Of a DNA stretch of 64,000 nucleotides, positions 11,601-22,080 are shown one piece after another. Every line of letters begins with the position of its first letter. Positions within the stretch are counted from its first letter, which is position 1. Origin of the DNA: Cavia porcellus (lineage: Eukaryota > Chordata > Mammalia > Rodentia > Caviidae); assembly GCF_034190915.1 (NCBI RefSeq), contig NW_026947488.1:5776501-5840500 (forward strand), read 5' to 3'. The notes below the pieces were generated by a model. It searched no databases. It was not told where the DNA came from and was given only the letters and a program-made list of their open reading frames with translations. Both the position numbers and the translations under genes were made by a program.

Positions 11601-14600
11601 GAATTTAACTCTGCAAGCTTATCTCCTCCTCATCCCTCTTCCCCTCATCACTTCACTGCACATAACAGAGGATGAGAAGCAAGGAGACAGGAATAATCGT
11701 TTCAACAGGAAGGGTGATGTAGTGAACCATTTCTTTTGATTAGCAGAAAATGGAAAATCTCTTTCCCCATCAAACTTGGTTCCTATGCACAGATCCTGGT
11801 GTGGGCATCACCCACCAACTGTGATGCCAACGGCTAACGACAAGAATTGTACCTCTACCTGAGCCTCACGTTGCACACTGACTGTGAAGCCTGGCCTCTG
11901 TGCACAGCATGCTGTCACTGCACTGCATTTGGCTCTGTTCTCGTGCCACCTCCCAACACAGGAGCTCTCCTCACAGGCAGCATCTGGTGCACAGAGTTCC
12001 CGGACAGAGCTGCGGACTCTGTCACTTCATCAGTGAGGTCAGCCCTTTGACCTTTAAACTTGCATCTAAACTTCCCCCCCAAAAAGTAGAATTATGACTA
12101 TAAACTAGGAGAGTAGGCCGCATGTCTGTCTAGCATTGTTTCAGCACCCAGCACCTGGTGCACCGTCGGTAACCAAGTACCCGTAAATAAATGAGTAACA
12201 ACTGCGTAAATATAGGAGGATGCCAAATTAAATGCCAGACGCAGATGTCCACAAACAGAAATTTTCATTAGTTTTTGTGAGAAAAATATCAGCCTCTAGG
12301 GTGGAAGTCTGCTAACTTCCAGTAAAATGTTAAGTTTTAGAAGAAAATAAAAAAGCTGTAAGAAAGCATTATTGAAAAGGAAACTACATTATTAGCTGAA
12401 AAAGAATGAAAATGTTAAGATCGTCTTTCACATAATACAACCACATAGATGGGACAAACGTTATAGTATTACAGTGTTAACTTTATTGTTGTTGTTATTT
12501 TTATTATTTTGGTGTTTTTGAGATGGTTTCACTGTGCAGTTCAGGCCTGCCCTGAATTCACTTTGTGTAGCCCAGGCTGACTCGAACTCACAGCAACCTC
12601 TTGTCTCAGCCTCCCGAGTGTTAGGGCTGCAGGTATGCTACTAGGCCTGGCCTTTTCGTGTGTGTGTGTGTGTGTGTGTGTGTTTTAGACAGGCTTTTAT
12701 TACATAGTCCAGGCTGGCCTTGAACTCACTTTGTAGTCCAAGCTTGACTCGAACTGGTAACAATGCTCCTGCCTCCGCCTTCTGAGTACTAGGATTATAG
12801 GTGTGCACCACCATGCCTGGCTGGCTCAGGTTTCATTTTTGATGTACTTATGATGGTAATGTTTTATAAGGTTTTTCTTTCTTTGTTCAAACTTGCAAAA
12901 TTCATAGGGAAAAGCAAAGATCTTAATGGTATATTTTGATAAACCGACAAATTTATACATTCATATAAGTACCATCCACCAGCAAAGAAAACTTTTCTTC
13001 ATATCAGCACAGAAAATCCCTACTATCCCCCTCTTACCATGTTCCTCTTTAACCCTGGTAACAACCCTTGTTTTCAAGTCTGTTTACAGATATGAACACA
13101 GCCACAACAGTTTCATTTTGCTTATGATTTGCACGGCACATTTCTTTCATTCTCTTTTTTTTTTTTTTTTTTTGTCGTTTTCATTTTTATCGGTACCGGG
13201 GACCGAACTCACGACTGCCTGCTTGCAAGGCAGGTGCTTATGCCGCTGAGCTAAATCCCCAGCCCCTTCTTTCATTCTCTTATTTTCAATCCTTGCTCTT
13301 TTCCTTTTTAATTGGCAGTACTGGAGATTGAACTTGAGGCCTCTGCACTGGGCTGTATCTCCTGCCCTTTTCATTTTGAGATAGGGTCTCACTGAGTTGA
13401 TCAGTTGCCCAAGCTGTGGTAAAACTTAGTGATCTTTCTGCCTCAGTCCCCTAAGAGGTGGGATCACAGATGTGGCCACTGTGCCTAGCTCTGGCTTTTG
13501 TTTTTGTATATAAAGTCATCTTTTAAAACCAACACACAGTTGCATCCTGCAATTTTTGGTACAATATGACAACCTCTGCCTTTCTAAGGACTGTTTAGGC
13601 CCTTCACATCTTTGTGTTTTTGGCACTAGGGCTGGACCTCACGACCTTGCACTTGCCAAGCAGTGCTAATGCTGCTTAGCTAAATGCCCAGCCCAGTCCC
13701 TTCACATCTATGTCCTTACCGAGGCCCTTGGGTTAGAGTCACCACTTTGTTTTATATTCATTCTATTTCCTTTTAAAGTCTTCTGTTCTCCCTCTCTTCT
13801 TCTCTTTGCATTTATTACACTTTAGTATTCTATTTTAAAATACTAATTCTTTTGACTTTTTAACTAGATTCTGATTGTTCTTCTTAAGTAAAATATACAT
13901 TATTCTATAGTCTATTTAGAGCTGAAAACATCACTTTATATAAAGTATCAGAACCTTACAAGAGTGTAATTTTTTTTTTGAGACAGGATCTCTCTATGAT
14001 AGTTTTAGGATGGCCTTGAACTCACCATATAGCCCAGGCTGGCCTTGAGCTTGCAGTGATCCTCCTGTTTCAGCCTTCCGAGTGCTGGGATTACAGGAAT
14101 GTGGTACCAAATCCAGCAACAATGTAATTCCTTTTGCCCCACATTCTTTATGCTACTGCGGTCAAATATTTTAAATGTACATAACTAAGTATACAATCCA
14201 ATGTTACAAATTTTGAACTAAATAATCATTTTTTAAAAAGTGAGTCTCAGACCCCTAGATTTTTGTATGTATCATTTCCAGAGCATATTATTACTTCTTC
14301 CTGTAGATCAGATTTGAGTTACCATCTGGTGTCATTTCTTTGTATTCTGAAAAAGTTTCTGGGACTGCTATTGCTGAATTCTCTTAGCTTCTGGTTTTAT
14401 TATTTTGACTTTGTATTTGGTGGACTAGAAGGCTTTTTTCCCTGCTTGCTTTGAGCACATTAAATATACGGTGCTCACCACAGGCTTCTGGTCTCCATGG
14501 TTTCTGAGCGAAGTCAGCCATCACCCATAATGGTTTCCTGTATACAACATGTCTTCTATCTCTGACTGCCTAAGATTTTCTTTTTATCTTTGGTTTTCCG

Positions 14601-17600
14601 CACCATGACTATGATATATCTGTATGCGTTTTCTCTTGTACATACAAGTTTGCTGAACTTGCCTTTGTGAGCTATCAGTCCCACCAAATTTGGGATGATT
14701 TCAGCCATTATTTCTTGAAAAACAATTTTTTCCTGTCAGGCCTCAAATTATATGTCTGTCACACTACTTGAATCTATCCCCAGCATACTGAGACTCTGTT
14801 CACATTTTTCTACCCTTTCCCCCCTATTCTTCTGTTAATTTGTTTGTCCAGTGATCCAGGGAATTTTTCATCTTAGCTACTGTGGCTTTTAGTTTTAGCA
14901 TTTCCATTTAATTCTTAAGTTTCCATTCTGTGTGAGATTTCCCACTTGTAGTTAACAGTTAAGGTTACTTTTCTTTAAATCTCTGAACACATTTAAAATG
15001 TGCTTCTAATTCTGTGTCTGTATGTATTCTAACGCCAGTGTTGTTTGGGGGTTTGCTTCTACTCACTGATCACTCTTTCCCTGTTCATGTATACAGTGAT
15101 TCTGCAGATGCACCGCAAGCTCTGTGGTTCTATTATCTGCTCTGAAAGGTGTTATTAGTGGCCATCATCACTAATTGTTAGGGAGGGGCTATGTGGGTTT
15201 GCCCTTTGTCCGAGGGACATGATCTCTGCTCTTAAAGCCTGGCTCTCCGAGGTTTCAGTGGAAGCCTCAAGGTGTTAACCAAAACCCTCTGATGCAGCAG
15301 GACTAGATTCAAACTCCAAACATCAGTTCTGCCATAATGGCCAACAAATAACTCTGCTCAGTCTTGTCACCCTCCTAGCTGTTGGTTTCTGCTGCATTTT
15401 GTAATGTCCTTCCTGCACATATGCATCTTGGGGTTAATCAAAGATGTGAGAGTAATTTAAAAACAGATTTTGGAGCTTCCCTCCTTACTATCTTTTCTAG
15501 GATTTGCCTACTCTTTTTCTAGCTACAACTAGCAGTTTCAAAAACTATCCTCAACGGTTAAAAGTTAAAAAGATTGGCTTTCGGCTTGAGTTCTACCTAA
15601 CTTGTGGAACACTGACTACAGCAGTAATGGTGAACTTTCTAGAGACCAAGTGTCCAAACTGCATCGGAAACCCATTTATTTATTGCAAAGTGCCAACACT
15701 GCAATTAAACCTGATAGTAAGGTTTTAGTTGAAAACAAAAGAAAACAAAACAAATCAACTGTTATCCAATGCTTGGCTGCTGGGGCAGCTTGGCTCATGC
15801 CCACTGTGGCGCGTGTGGCATAAGCTCATCACCACTGAATGAGGGAGTGCCAACTGGGGAAAAGTTGTGAAGATGTGGACTGCATCTAATGTGGGTCTCT
15901 TTTTCAGTTCCTGTGTGAATTTGGTTGCTCTACAGTATCTTTAAAAAGTCGTTTTTTTAAAAAGTTTTGTCCTGAGTTTATATATTATGTGTAATTACTC
16001 TCTGTGGGAGGCTAAGGCCGTTATAAGCCACACTTGCTACTGACATTAAAACTGTTTCCACATCCTTGTGGTGCAAAGACGGACAGAAGCATATAAAGAG
16101 ACTCGAAAGATCTCAGCACATCTGTGCTTCAAATCTGGCTATCGATCAGGGGGCAGCAAACTTTCTGGCATGCAGTAGATACTAAATAAGTTTCAGCTTC
16201 TGGGCTATACAACTTCTGTTGAAACTACTCATCTCTGTTACTAAAGAGTAAAAGTATCCACAAACAAATAGAAACAAACAAGTGTGGTTATGCTTCAATG
16301 AAACTCCGGCTTACAGAAACAGGCAGCAGGTTGGACTAGGCCCTTTGATTACTGCACATAATCCCAAGTCACTGTATTTATTTCTCATTTTAAACACAAG
16401 AACAATTCTTTACATGACTTCTGTGACAATAAATAGGTGTGTGCTTTCCTGGTGTTCTGCTTCCGCAGAAGGAGCATCAAGAGAAAACACGTGAAGCTGT
16501 AGGGATGTAAGTCCTTAGGGTCTGGATACAGTGTCTATCAGAGTCTGGTTAAGGAGCTTTCTTCCAGGTCATATACTGGTGTATTTATGATACATCTTCA
16601 TGGTTCCTATGTACGAGCTGTGTCTGTCTCAATGTAGCTGGAATTCTCAGTGCCCTCACACTGATAATTAGTGGGAAAATGTGACAAAATACACTCATTC
16701 AGGATTGCAGATATGGACAAAAAGCACTCATGATGGCTCTGCCTTGAGAAAATTAAGTTTAAGAACATGAAAACGAAATTTCATTTTACCTAGTACTTGA
16801 AAAAGGTTTATTTTACATCCAGGATGAACACTGGAACAAAGTTAATCGATAACTTGTCTTCTTCTGATAAAACTATATGCTATATATAGCACACGGCAGT
16901 ATGTTATCTTTCATTTCATATTGGACTTTCATAGTCCTACAATAAAGTGGCAATTTCTACAAACATATGTGAGGGAGCTGTCAATTTTCCTGTGGCCCCT
17001 TTTTACCATTTAATATATAAACATGGACCTTCTGAAGCACCTATATCAGCATTCTCATCGGTATTTCTCTTTATTTAACAAGTTACTTATGGTCAAGGGC
17101 TTCATATAATATTTAGAAAATTCTCCAAAAATCACTTTTACTGATTTAAATAAAAATACTTCACAACCAGTTGTGAACTTGACCATCAGACGGACAACTG
17201 ATTTGTCAAAACTGTGTTGCAAAAGATACTAGGACCAACTGGGGTCTGAATGGTAAGTTTATCAAAAATGGTTCCCATTCTAAAATACATTATGAATCTC
17301 ATAACTGCAGAGAACTAAACAACAGACAATGTAAATACCAGAAAATTACAGTCTGAGGCATGCTCTATTCATGTGGTCAACGTAGGTTAAGGTAGCAGTA
17401 GATATGACTCTATTAGTATCAAGACCTTGTGTTAAGAGGAGCGACATGAAGACAGTCCCTGACCCAAGGAGCTCAGAGTCTAAAGGAAGGCAAATAAGTA
17501 AGGGGTCTGGTGACAACCGAATGAATGAGGGCAATCAAAAGACCGCTGAGGACACAGAGAATTCATTTCTGGATTTATCCAACCAGTATCTGAGCATGAA

Positions 17601-20109
17601 CTTTATGTCAGGCACTGTGTTGGGACTGATAGTGAACAAGAACATAACTCTTAAAGTTTACTGTCTAGTAGAACAGATGGTCAATAAGGTAAGTAGATGG
17701 ACAGCTAATTACAATTTGTAATGAGTGTCTTGAGGAAACTGAATACAAGCCAACGACAGAGAATGAAGTAGGGGGCCTAACTTAGGTACAGGGAAGTTGG
17801 GGAAAACTCTGAGGATACGTTTAATCTGAGACCAAAAGCTAGAAAGGAGCTTCTGAATAGAGAGAAGAGTGTTCCAGTGAGAAGGACCAATGTCCATGTA
17901 GGCTGGTTAGGAAAGCTCCCGTTCAGGGGATATTGCAAGTGGGATCTGAAGGCCGAACAGAATTTTCCAGGCAAAAGGCAGAAGGAAGGGTAAGAGACTA
18001 TGGTACATGGTAGAAATCTACCAGCAGCAGGGGCTGGGGATTTAGCTCAGTGGCATAAGCGCCTGCCTCGAAAGCAGGCAGTCGTGAGTTCGATCCCTGG
18101 TACTGGTAAAAACGAAAAAGCAAAAAAAAAAAAAAAAAAAAAAAAGAAATCTACAGAATGGTGGCAAGGGGTAAAGTAAGTCTGGTTGCAGCTGGCACAT
18201 TCAGCCTTGAAGCCTATCCCAGGAAGAATGGTCAGTCCTAGACCCAAAATGGGCTCACAGAATGGGCCTAGCATGACTGTGCCTGTATTGCAAACAATCT
18301 GTGATGAGCTAGTAGGTGCTCAGCCATGCTTATGCCCTGTAGACTGACAACTCTGCACATGAGCTTTTGCCCAGCACCGTCTGGCCAGAGCCTCTTGACT
18401 GCCTCCCCAAAGCAGGACCTGCTGGTCTAGGGTCTATCCCTGGCCTTTCCTCAAGACTACCATCTGTTTAGCACTAGGCTGCATGGTGGTGCTTAAGGCG
18501 ACAGGGAGCCAGGTTCACATCTCAGATCAATTAGAAGTAGGCTAACAAGGGGCAGCTGAACCAGCCAATTATAGAACTTCGCAGACACCTGCAATCATGC
18601 TAGCAGAAAGGAATGGGTATATACTCTTGTTATTTCTTTTATCATGTTTCAGAGGAAGGAATGTTATATAGCATTGTGTGTCCCAGGACAGACTGATGAA
18701 AGCACAATGGATCTGTATTCCAGTATGATTCTTTTGATGGAGGTTTTGCTGCACCATCAAATATCTGTAAGGAGTAACTGAAACTTGGGATTTAGTGCAA
18801 GTGCACATACATGACTAGCAGGAAGAGCCCTGTGAGTTTGTAGCTAATGGGACAGATTCCAGGGTTGTGTGTACAGCTATATGCAGAATTCTAGGAACTA
18901 ACACTCCTAGAAGACTGAAAAGTGATGGTGGCAGAAGGCCCAACAATCCTAAACGTTCCATTCTAGACACAACAGCAGCACAAAAGAGTGGAGACTGCAG
19001 GGCCATAAGCAGATGTATCTCAGATAAGTCACTGAATGGAAGCATGACATCCAGCGCTAAAAACAGAAGAAAACAAACAAAGCAAACTTAAGACGTTAAA
19101 TCTGTACAAATATAGTATGTCTATATCATGGACATGGAGTAACAGTTTATTTTGTTTTCCTCCATTTGTCTGTGATGACTCTTGTCAGAGTTTATACTAT
19201 ACACAATATCTATGTTGTCTTAGATAAGACTGTGATGACAGACTATTTTTCCTGATTACTTTTGGTCTACTTTTAAGAGCTTAAGATAGCACTGTGCATC
19301 CATCAGATGCTCTGCTTTGATAGTACTACTGGAAAATAAAATCAAAGAGCAGCTGAATAATGGGGTGGCCACCACAGGCACCTCGGCAGTGCAACTGAAC
19401 TGGGCTGATGAGGCAGGAGGTATGTTCCCAACCCCTTCTGATTTGGGTGAGGTAACCACATCCCATCTGGCCCCACGGTGCTGCAGCCAGTCCCACTGCG
19501 GAAAAGGCGCTTCCTCAGGCAGATTACCATTGTGGTTGATTTTATTATCAGGCATTTATTAAGTATCTCTGGCAAGGCACTGTGTTAGCTCATCCGTTTC
19601 ACTTAAATCTCAAACTTTATATGCTGTAAAGTTCCCTCTTTAGTTTTTTAAAAGGCAACTAAAATGAATTGTGCTTAACTCTCCCTTTCTACCACTAATC
19701 CTTTTATATCTTTTTACTAGAGAATGAAGCCCCAAATTACACACAATGCTCAAGTGGGATTTTATCAGGCCTGTTAGTCAGCATTTACTTTAAGACACTA
19801 AGAAGTATAAAAATGCCCTCAGTGCCCATTATCACTTTCTCCATCAGTGGACTTTGTGGCTCTAATTGAACAGAAAAAGGCTGGCCTACACAAATGAAAA
19901 CAAATGCATCTCTGGTGCATATAAGAGAAGTGAGTAACATGAGATGACAGTAACACTGACAGTTTAGTTGGAGCTTTAATTTGATTTGGGCTCAGAAAAA
20001 CACATAGTAAATTAAAGAGAGACTTACTCGTTCTTGTCCAGCTGTATCCCAGATTAGGAATTTATGTAGCTCATTTTGGTACTGGACAGTCTTGGTCATA
20101 AAAGATGCC
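5530..20109 (-). CDS. RAB22A: RAB22A small GTPase, five coding exons, 5' part missing
   Basis: Join of 20028-20109, 10972-11043, 10780-10886, 10049-10158 and 5530-5627 on the minus strand. The join gives 469 nt: the end of Gly39, residues 40-194 and a TGA stop. Visible motifs are WDTAGQE (G3, switch II), NKCD (G4), ETSAK (G5) and a C-terminal KRSCC for double geranylgeranylation. The tail RRIPSTDANPPSGGKGF and the stretch DYADSIHAIF match RAB22A as I know it and separate it from the paralogue RAB31. RAB22A is a Rab5-subfamily GTPase of early endosomes that acts in endosomal sorting and recycling. This function is family knowledge. The P-loop GDTGVGKS and switch I are encoded upstream, beyond the right edge. 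All splice sites and phases agree and no frame is broken, so this is a functional gene and not a retrocopy. Confidence 0.97.
5790..6600 (-). mobile_element. Old L1 3'-UTR fragment
   Basis: The plus strand reads as the complement of an old mammalian L1 3' region: a 'gtttggatgtcaccgagttt' block, then 'tttatcagccatttctctac tgatgggtatc', then a 'tcctaccaacaatacaggaaa' block. These mirror the well-known L1M 3' UTR landmarks. It lies in RAB22A intron 6, in the same orientation as the gene. Confidence 0.55.
7236..7425 (+). repeat. B1 SINE with an internally repeated middle
   Basis: The B1 landmark 'aggaggctgaggcaggaggatcac' is followed by three successive copies of a 'gttcaa(t/c)(g/a)ccagcctg(gg)a' block, two with a 'tataatgaact' tail, before the usual 'tagcaaaaccctatctca' end. 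The middle segment has been locally duplicated twice. Confidence 0.8.
7426..7900 (+). mobile_element. Diverged L1 3' fragment
   Basis: A-rich sequence carries the L1 3'-end landmarks 'ggcaaaagacatgaatt', 'gaaaactggtagtgaagt' and 'tactcaaatgtctaatt'. The fragment is intronic, antisense to RAB22A and strongly diverged. Confidence 0.6.
8044..8200 (+). repeat. B1 SINE
   Basis: 7SL-type landmarks are 'gaggctgaggcaggtggatt', 'agttcaagaccagcctgggc' and 'ccatctcaaaaacaaaac'. The element has an A-rich tail and is antisense to RAB22A. Confidence 0.85.
8508..8616 (-). repeat. ID-like SINE with homopolymer C run
   Basis: A long uninterrupted C run at about 8516-8529 is followed by 'ggtgccggggaacctaggacc' and 'ctacggagctacaccaaaccc', the complement of an ID-type SINE body. 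The C run replaces the usual T-rich tail region. Confidence 0.65.
8620..9240. other. Intron 6 stretch, nothing recognised
   Basis: This is AT-rich unique-looking intronic sequence between the SINE and the L2. I see no exon, RNA gene or repeat that I can name. Confidence 0.5.
9240..9550 (+). mobile_element. L2 LINE 3' end
   Basis: Classic L2 3' order is visible: 'gcggccttccctgatc', then 'tggcagaacatgcactccgaaagagcaagggctgtgtct', then 'cctggaacagttcctaataaat' and a terminal 'tgaatttgaatgaaatgaa' tail. This is an ancient mammalian insertion. Confidence 0.8.
9551..10048. other. Intron 6 stretch upstream of exon 6, nothing recognised
   Basis: No repeat or exon that I can identify. The sequence next to exon 6 reads as the ordinary 5' part of intron 6, with donor GTGAGTATCTC. 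Confidence 0.5.
10049..10158 (-). CDS. RAB22A: RAB22A exon 6
   Basis: Acceptor ...TTTTTGCCTTCCAG; one base completes Arg126, followed by residues 127-162 and the first base of Ser163; donor GTGAGTATC. The exon encodes EVMERDAKDYADSIHAIFVETSAKNAININELFIEI, which contains the G5 guanine-binding motif ETSAK. Length is 110 bp. Confidence 0.98.
10780..10886 (-). CDS. RAB22A: RAB22A exon 5
   Basis: Acceptor ...TTCTGTATTGCAG, donor GTAAGTGAC. It encodes residues 91-125 plus two bases of Arg126, including the G4 motif NKCD. Length is 107 bp. It is separated from exon 4 by only 85 bp. Confidence 0.98.
10887..10971 (-). other. RAB22A: RAB22A intron 4, only 85 bp
   Basis: GTAAGACAATACTC...CTACTTCTGTATTGCAG. 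It begins GT, ends AG, carries a short pyrimidine-rich stretch before the acceptor and contains no repeat. It is close to the lower size limit for mammalian introns. Confidence 0.95.
10972..11043 (-). CDS. RAB22A: RAB22A exon 4
   Basis: Acceptor ...TTCTCTGCAG, donor GTAAGACAA; exactly 24 codons in phase 0 at both ends, residues 67-90 (FRALAPMYYRGSAAAIIVYDITKE). It covers the second half of switch II and the YYRG segment characteristic of Rab GTPases. Confidence 0.98.
12488..12655 (-). repeat. B1-family SINE
   Basis: Complement of a B1: 'ttttgagatggtttcactgtg', 'tagcccaggctgactcgaac', 'ctcagcctcccgagtgttagg'. It lies in the gene orientation, just left of a TG tract and a second B1. Confidence 0.8.
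12656..12683. repeat. (TG)n microsatellite
   Basis: About 14 uninterrupted TG dinucleotides between two B1 elements. Likely polymorphic in length. Confidence 0.95.
12684..12830 (-). repeat. B1-family SINE
   Basis: Complement of a B1: 'gtccaggctggccttgaactc', 'cctgcctccgccttctgagtac', 'ggtgtgcaccaccatgcctgg'. It is a second copy in tandem with the preceding B1. Confidence 0.85.
13157..13266 (-). repeat. Young tRNA-Ala-like SINE with 15-bp TSD
   Basis: Complement of the abundant SINE. A T tail is followed by 'ggtaccggggaccgaactcacgac', the anticodon arm 'cctgcttgcaaggcagg' and 'gctgagctaaatccccagcccc'. The direct repeat ttctttcattctctt flanks it at 13142-13156 and 13267-13281, which shows a recent target-primed insertion. 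Confidence 0.93.
13305..13495 (-). repeat. B1-dID-type dimeric SINE
   Basis: On the plus strand, a complemented ID-like half (ggcagtactggagattgaac ... gggctgtatctcctgcc) is joined directly to a complemented B1 half (tgagatagggtctcac ... ctcagtcccctaagaggtggg). The order B1 then ID in the sense direction matches the dimeric B1-dID layout. Confidence 0.7.
13608..13697 (-). repeat. ID/tRNA-like SINE, diverged
   Basis: 'ggcactagggctggacctcacgacc', 'cacttgccaagcagtgctaatgc' and 'agctaaatgcccagccc' are the complement of a diverged tRNA-type SINE body. Confidence 0.75.
13740..13974 (-). mobile_element. Possible L1 fragment, T-rich
   Basis: T-rich sequence abuts the L1M-like block that resumes after the B1 at 13975-14122. 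It is probably the same old L1, interrupted by that SINE. The assignment is weak. Confidence 0.3.
13975..14122 (-). repeat. B1-family SINE
   Basis: 'ttttttttgagacaggatctctc', 'agcccaggctggccttgagc' and 'gagtgctgggattacaggaa' are the complement of a B1. Confidence 0.85.
14230..15260 (-). mobile_element. Old L1M 5'-region fragment
   Basis: Landmarks of the antisense strand of old mammalian L1 5' sequence are present: 'cttctggtctccatggtttc tgagcgaagtcagcc', 'catgactatgatatatctg', 'ccaaatttgggatgatttcagccattatttcttgaa'. The element therefore reads on the minus strand, in the same direction as RAB22A. Confidence 0.6.
15261..16144. other. Intron 3 stretch, nothing recognised
   Basis: Mixed AT-rich sequence. 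Short open frames (for example 15504-15728) lack any recognisable protein or splice context. Confidence 0.45.
16145..16360 (+). mobile_element. MER5A-like hAT DNA transposon fragment
   Basis: 'ggggcagcaaactttctggcatg ... tactaaataagtttcagcttctgggctatacaactt ... caactactca'-type order, then 'gtggttatgcttcaatgaaactccggcttacagaaacaggcagcagg'. This follows the MER5A consensus closely enough to recognise. Such nonautonomous hAT copies are ancient and shared by placentals. Confidence 0.75.
17540..18010 (+). repeat. Ancient interspersed repeat, family uncertain
   Basis: The order 'tgtcaggcactgtgttggg', 'gtctagtagaacagatggtcaataag', 'gagaagagtgttccag' and 'ggcaaaaggcagaagg' matches a widespread old mammalian repeat whose family name I cannot fix from memory. 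A related block seems to occur near 31450-31620. Confidence 0.4.
18030..18144 (+). repeat. Young tRNA-Ala-like SINE with TSD
   Basis: Starts gggGctggggatttagctca, with A box, anticodon arm, B box 'gagttcgatccctgg' and a long A tail. The direct repeat agaaatctac flanks it (about 18012-18021 and 18145-18154). Antisense to RAB22A. Confidence 0.92.
18155..20027. other. Intron 3, 5' portion, mostly unique
   Basis: No exon is recognised. A weak MIR-like piece lies around 19545-19630 (tttattaagtatctctggcaaggcactgtgttag). The rest shows no structure that I can name. Confidence 0.4.
20028..20109 (-). CDS. RAB22A: RAB22A exon 3
   Basis: Acceptor ...CTTGCTTTATAG, donor GTAAGTCTC. Its first base completes Gly39, followed by residues 40-66 (ASFMTKTVQYQNELHKFLIWDTAGQER). 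It includes the end of switch I and the G3 motif WDTAGQE, with the catalytic Gln. Length is 82 bp. This is the most upstream exon found in the window. Confidence 0.98.
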
Positions 20110-20493
20110 CTATAAAGCAAGACCTAAATAGTCAGAATACAATTATTTAAAAGCACATTTCCAGCCCCAGTCGGAAACACCACTTAGACTTAATCTCAAA
20201 CACCCAGCTCTACGTCATCTCCTAATTGTGTTCCCCTCTGGAGTATTTATAGGATGCTCAAATGCTAGCTGTAGTTTGTGCTGTCAGAATAAAAAAATGT
20301 TAGGCAGACCTGCTCAACAGAAAGAAAGAAAAACTTTTGGGCTTTTGGTTGCTTAAGCTCTGTATCTAAAGAAATTAAGGAAGCCTGGTAATTCAGACAT
20401 AAGCCTCCCTTATAAAATGCAGGAGCTATTATTTTGAAAGATGTTATGAGGAAACTTTCCAAACATCAGTATGTTAAGGAAATGTGTGCACCA

Positions 20494-20520
20494 GTAAAAA
20501 AAAAAAAAAATTATATATAT
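20494..20520. repeat. A-run plus (TA)n tract
   Basis: About 14 A residues followed by a short TATATATA run. Simple sequence only. Confidence 0.8.
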
Positions 20521-20736
20521 AGTCATTTGGCTTTGTCCTTGTTGTTCTCAAATCACATACCCACACAGATAGATGGCTGAGTAGGAATCAGTGTGTCATT
20601 GAAGTTAATAAAGTTAAGATGCCTAAGAACAACAGAACACCTGGAGAAGTGACAGCTGCACCATGGTGACCTGATGTATCCTCAGACCCCGGTGACCCCA
20701 TGTAGTTTCATCAACAAAACAGGTTTTGCCCTTTCC

Positions 20737-20885
20737 TTCCCCTTTTTTGGGGTGGTGGTGGTACTGGGGATGGATCCTAGGGCTTTCACACGAGTACACT
20801 TGAATCTCCTTTTGAATTTTGGGACAGGGTCTTGCCTGTCTCAGCCTTCCAGAATATTAGAATTATTCTACGCACTAATATACCT
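20737..20885 (-). repeat. Diverged B1-dID-type SINE
   Basis: 'ggtactggggatggatcctagggct' (complemented ID half) is followed by 'ttgggacagggtcttgcc' and 'ctcagccttccagaatattag' (complemented B1 half). Confidence 0.55.
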
Positions 20886-21613
20886 AGATTAAAACAGATT
20901 TCTCAGCTAAGGTTCAACCTTTGATGTCAGGGTCTCACTCAGCCTTAGATGGAGGGAGGAACCAGGGTTGCAAGCCACATAGCTCACTGAAAGCAGAGGT
21001 CTCTATTACTTTTGGGATCCCCTACTTTTTGAAGTATCTTCAGTGGCCCACGGCAGGTACCTGGATATTCTGAGGGTTCCTAAATACAGCTTTAAGAGAG
21101 TTAACTGATACTTGACCTCGCTCCCACACTCCCTTTTGCTCCTAACATCACTTAGAAAGTAGTCTCTTGGGAAATCCTTTCTCTCCCTATTTCTGTACAG
21201 CATTGTAGTCCAGTGCAGTTCAGAGAACTTAGAGGTCTTTTTTCCCCTTTCTACTGGATAACAAGGTTTCTGGGGCCAAAGTCTCAACTGTGTTCTTGAA
21301 CCATATCCCAATCAATTCAATCAAGACACTGAAGTCAATGGCTGTGGCCTTTTTCTACATATTGGGAGTTTGAAATATTCTTGTTGAGATTCAAGTAAGA
21401 GATAATCTTCAACAAAGTGCAAGTTTACTACAACTTCTAGAATAATCACCAAACTTCAAAGAGTAACAGAATTCTTAGTTTTAAAAAGTTTAACTCTGAA
21501 ATAGGAATCCTGGTAATATTTATATAAAGTTGTGGCAGAACAACTAGCTTTCAAAATAAAGACTAGGTTGAGGAAAGTGAAATAGGAGACAAGATCACAT
21601 TTACTGGATAGGT

Positions 21614-21775
21614 GTTTTTTTTTTTTAAACTTTTTGAGACAGGGTCTCACTATGTAGTTCAAGCTGGTCCTGAGCTCATTTTTTTAGCCCGGACTGGCGT
21701 CGATTGTGCAATAATCCTTCTGCCTCAGTCTCCTCAGTTCTGGGATTATATGCATCACCATAGCTGGCTTGGATA
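21614..21775 (-). repeat. B1-family SINE
   Basis: T run, 'ttgagacagggtctcactatgtag' and 'ctgcctcagtctcctcagttctgggattat' are the complement of a B1. Confidence 0.8.
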
Positions 21776-21984
21776 GGTGCTTTTTATTAGCTACTTACTG
21801 AAAACTTACCCCAGTAAAGTGACTCGTACACAGAAGATAATCAATTGTAAATGTATCAAGGAACTTTTGAATAAAATTTTTAAAAACTCAAAAAAGGGGG
21901 ACACTTTTGGTGATTTCCTATGATTCAATCAGGTGCAAATGTTCTCTTCATATTGGAAAGATCTAAGCTTTCAAAAAACTATTG

Positions 21985-22080
21985 CTTACTATAAAGATCA
22001 AATAAAATGATGTATGTGAAAGTGCTCTGGAAATCGTAAAGCTCCATATTCATACGAGGTATTATTGTTATTAAGGGCAG
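21985..22080 (+). repeat. MIR-like SINE 3' portion
   Basis: 'aaataaaatgatgtatgtgaaagtgctctggaaatcgtaaagc ... gaggtattattgttatta' follows the 3' half of a MIR element. Ancient and short. Confidence 0.5.

Noticed and set aside
12656..12683. Short tandem repeats as a CRISPR array
   Set aside because: They are simple microsatellites in a mammalian intron. There is no repeat-spacer structure anywhere in the window.
17404..17721. 105-codon plus-strand frame with a good start
   Set aside because: Most of it lies in an ancient interspersed repeat. No family resemblance and no splice or promoter context.
5530..20109. Possibility that the Rab gene is RAB31
   Set aside because: The tail TDANPPSGGKGFKLRR..SEPKRSCC and DYADSIHAIF fit RAB22A as I know it. 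RAB31 has a different, serine-rich tail.
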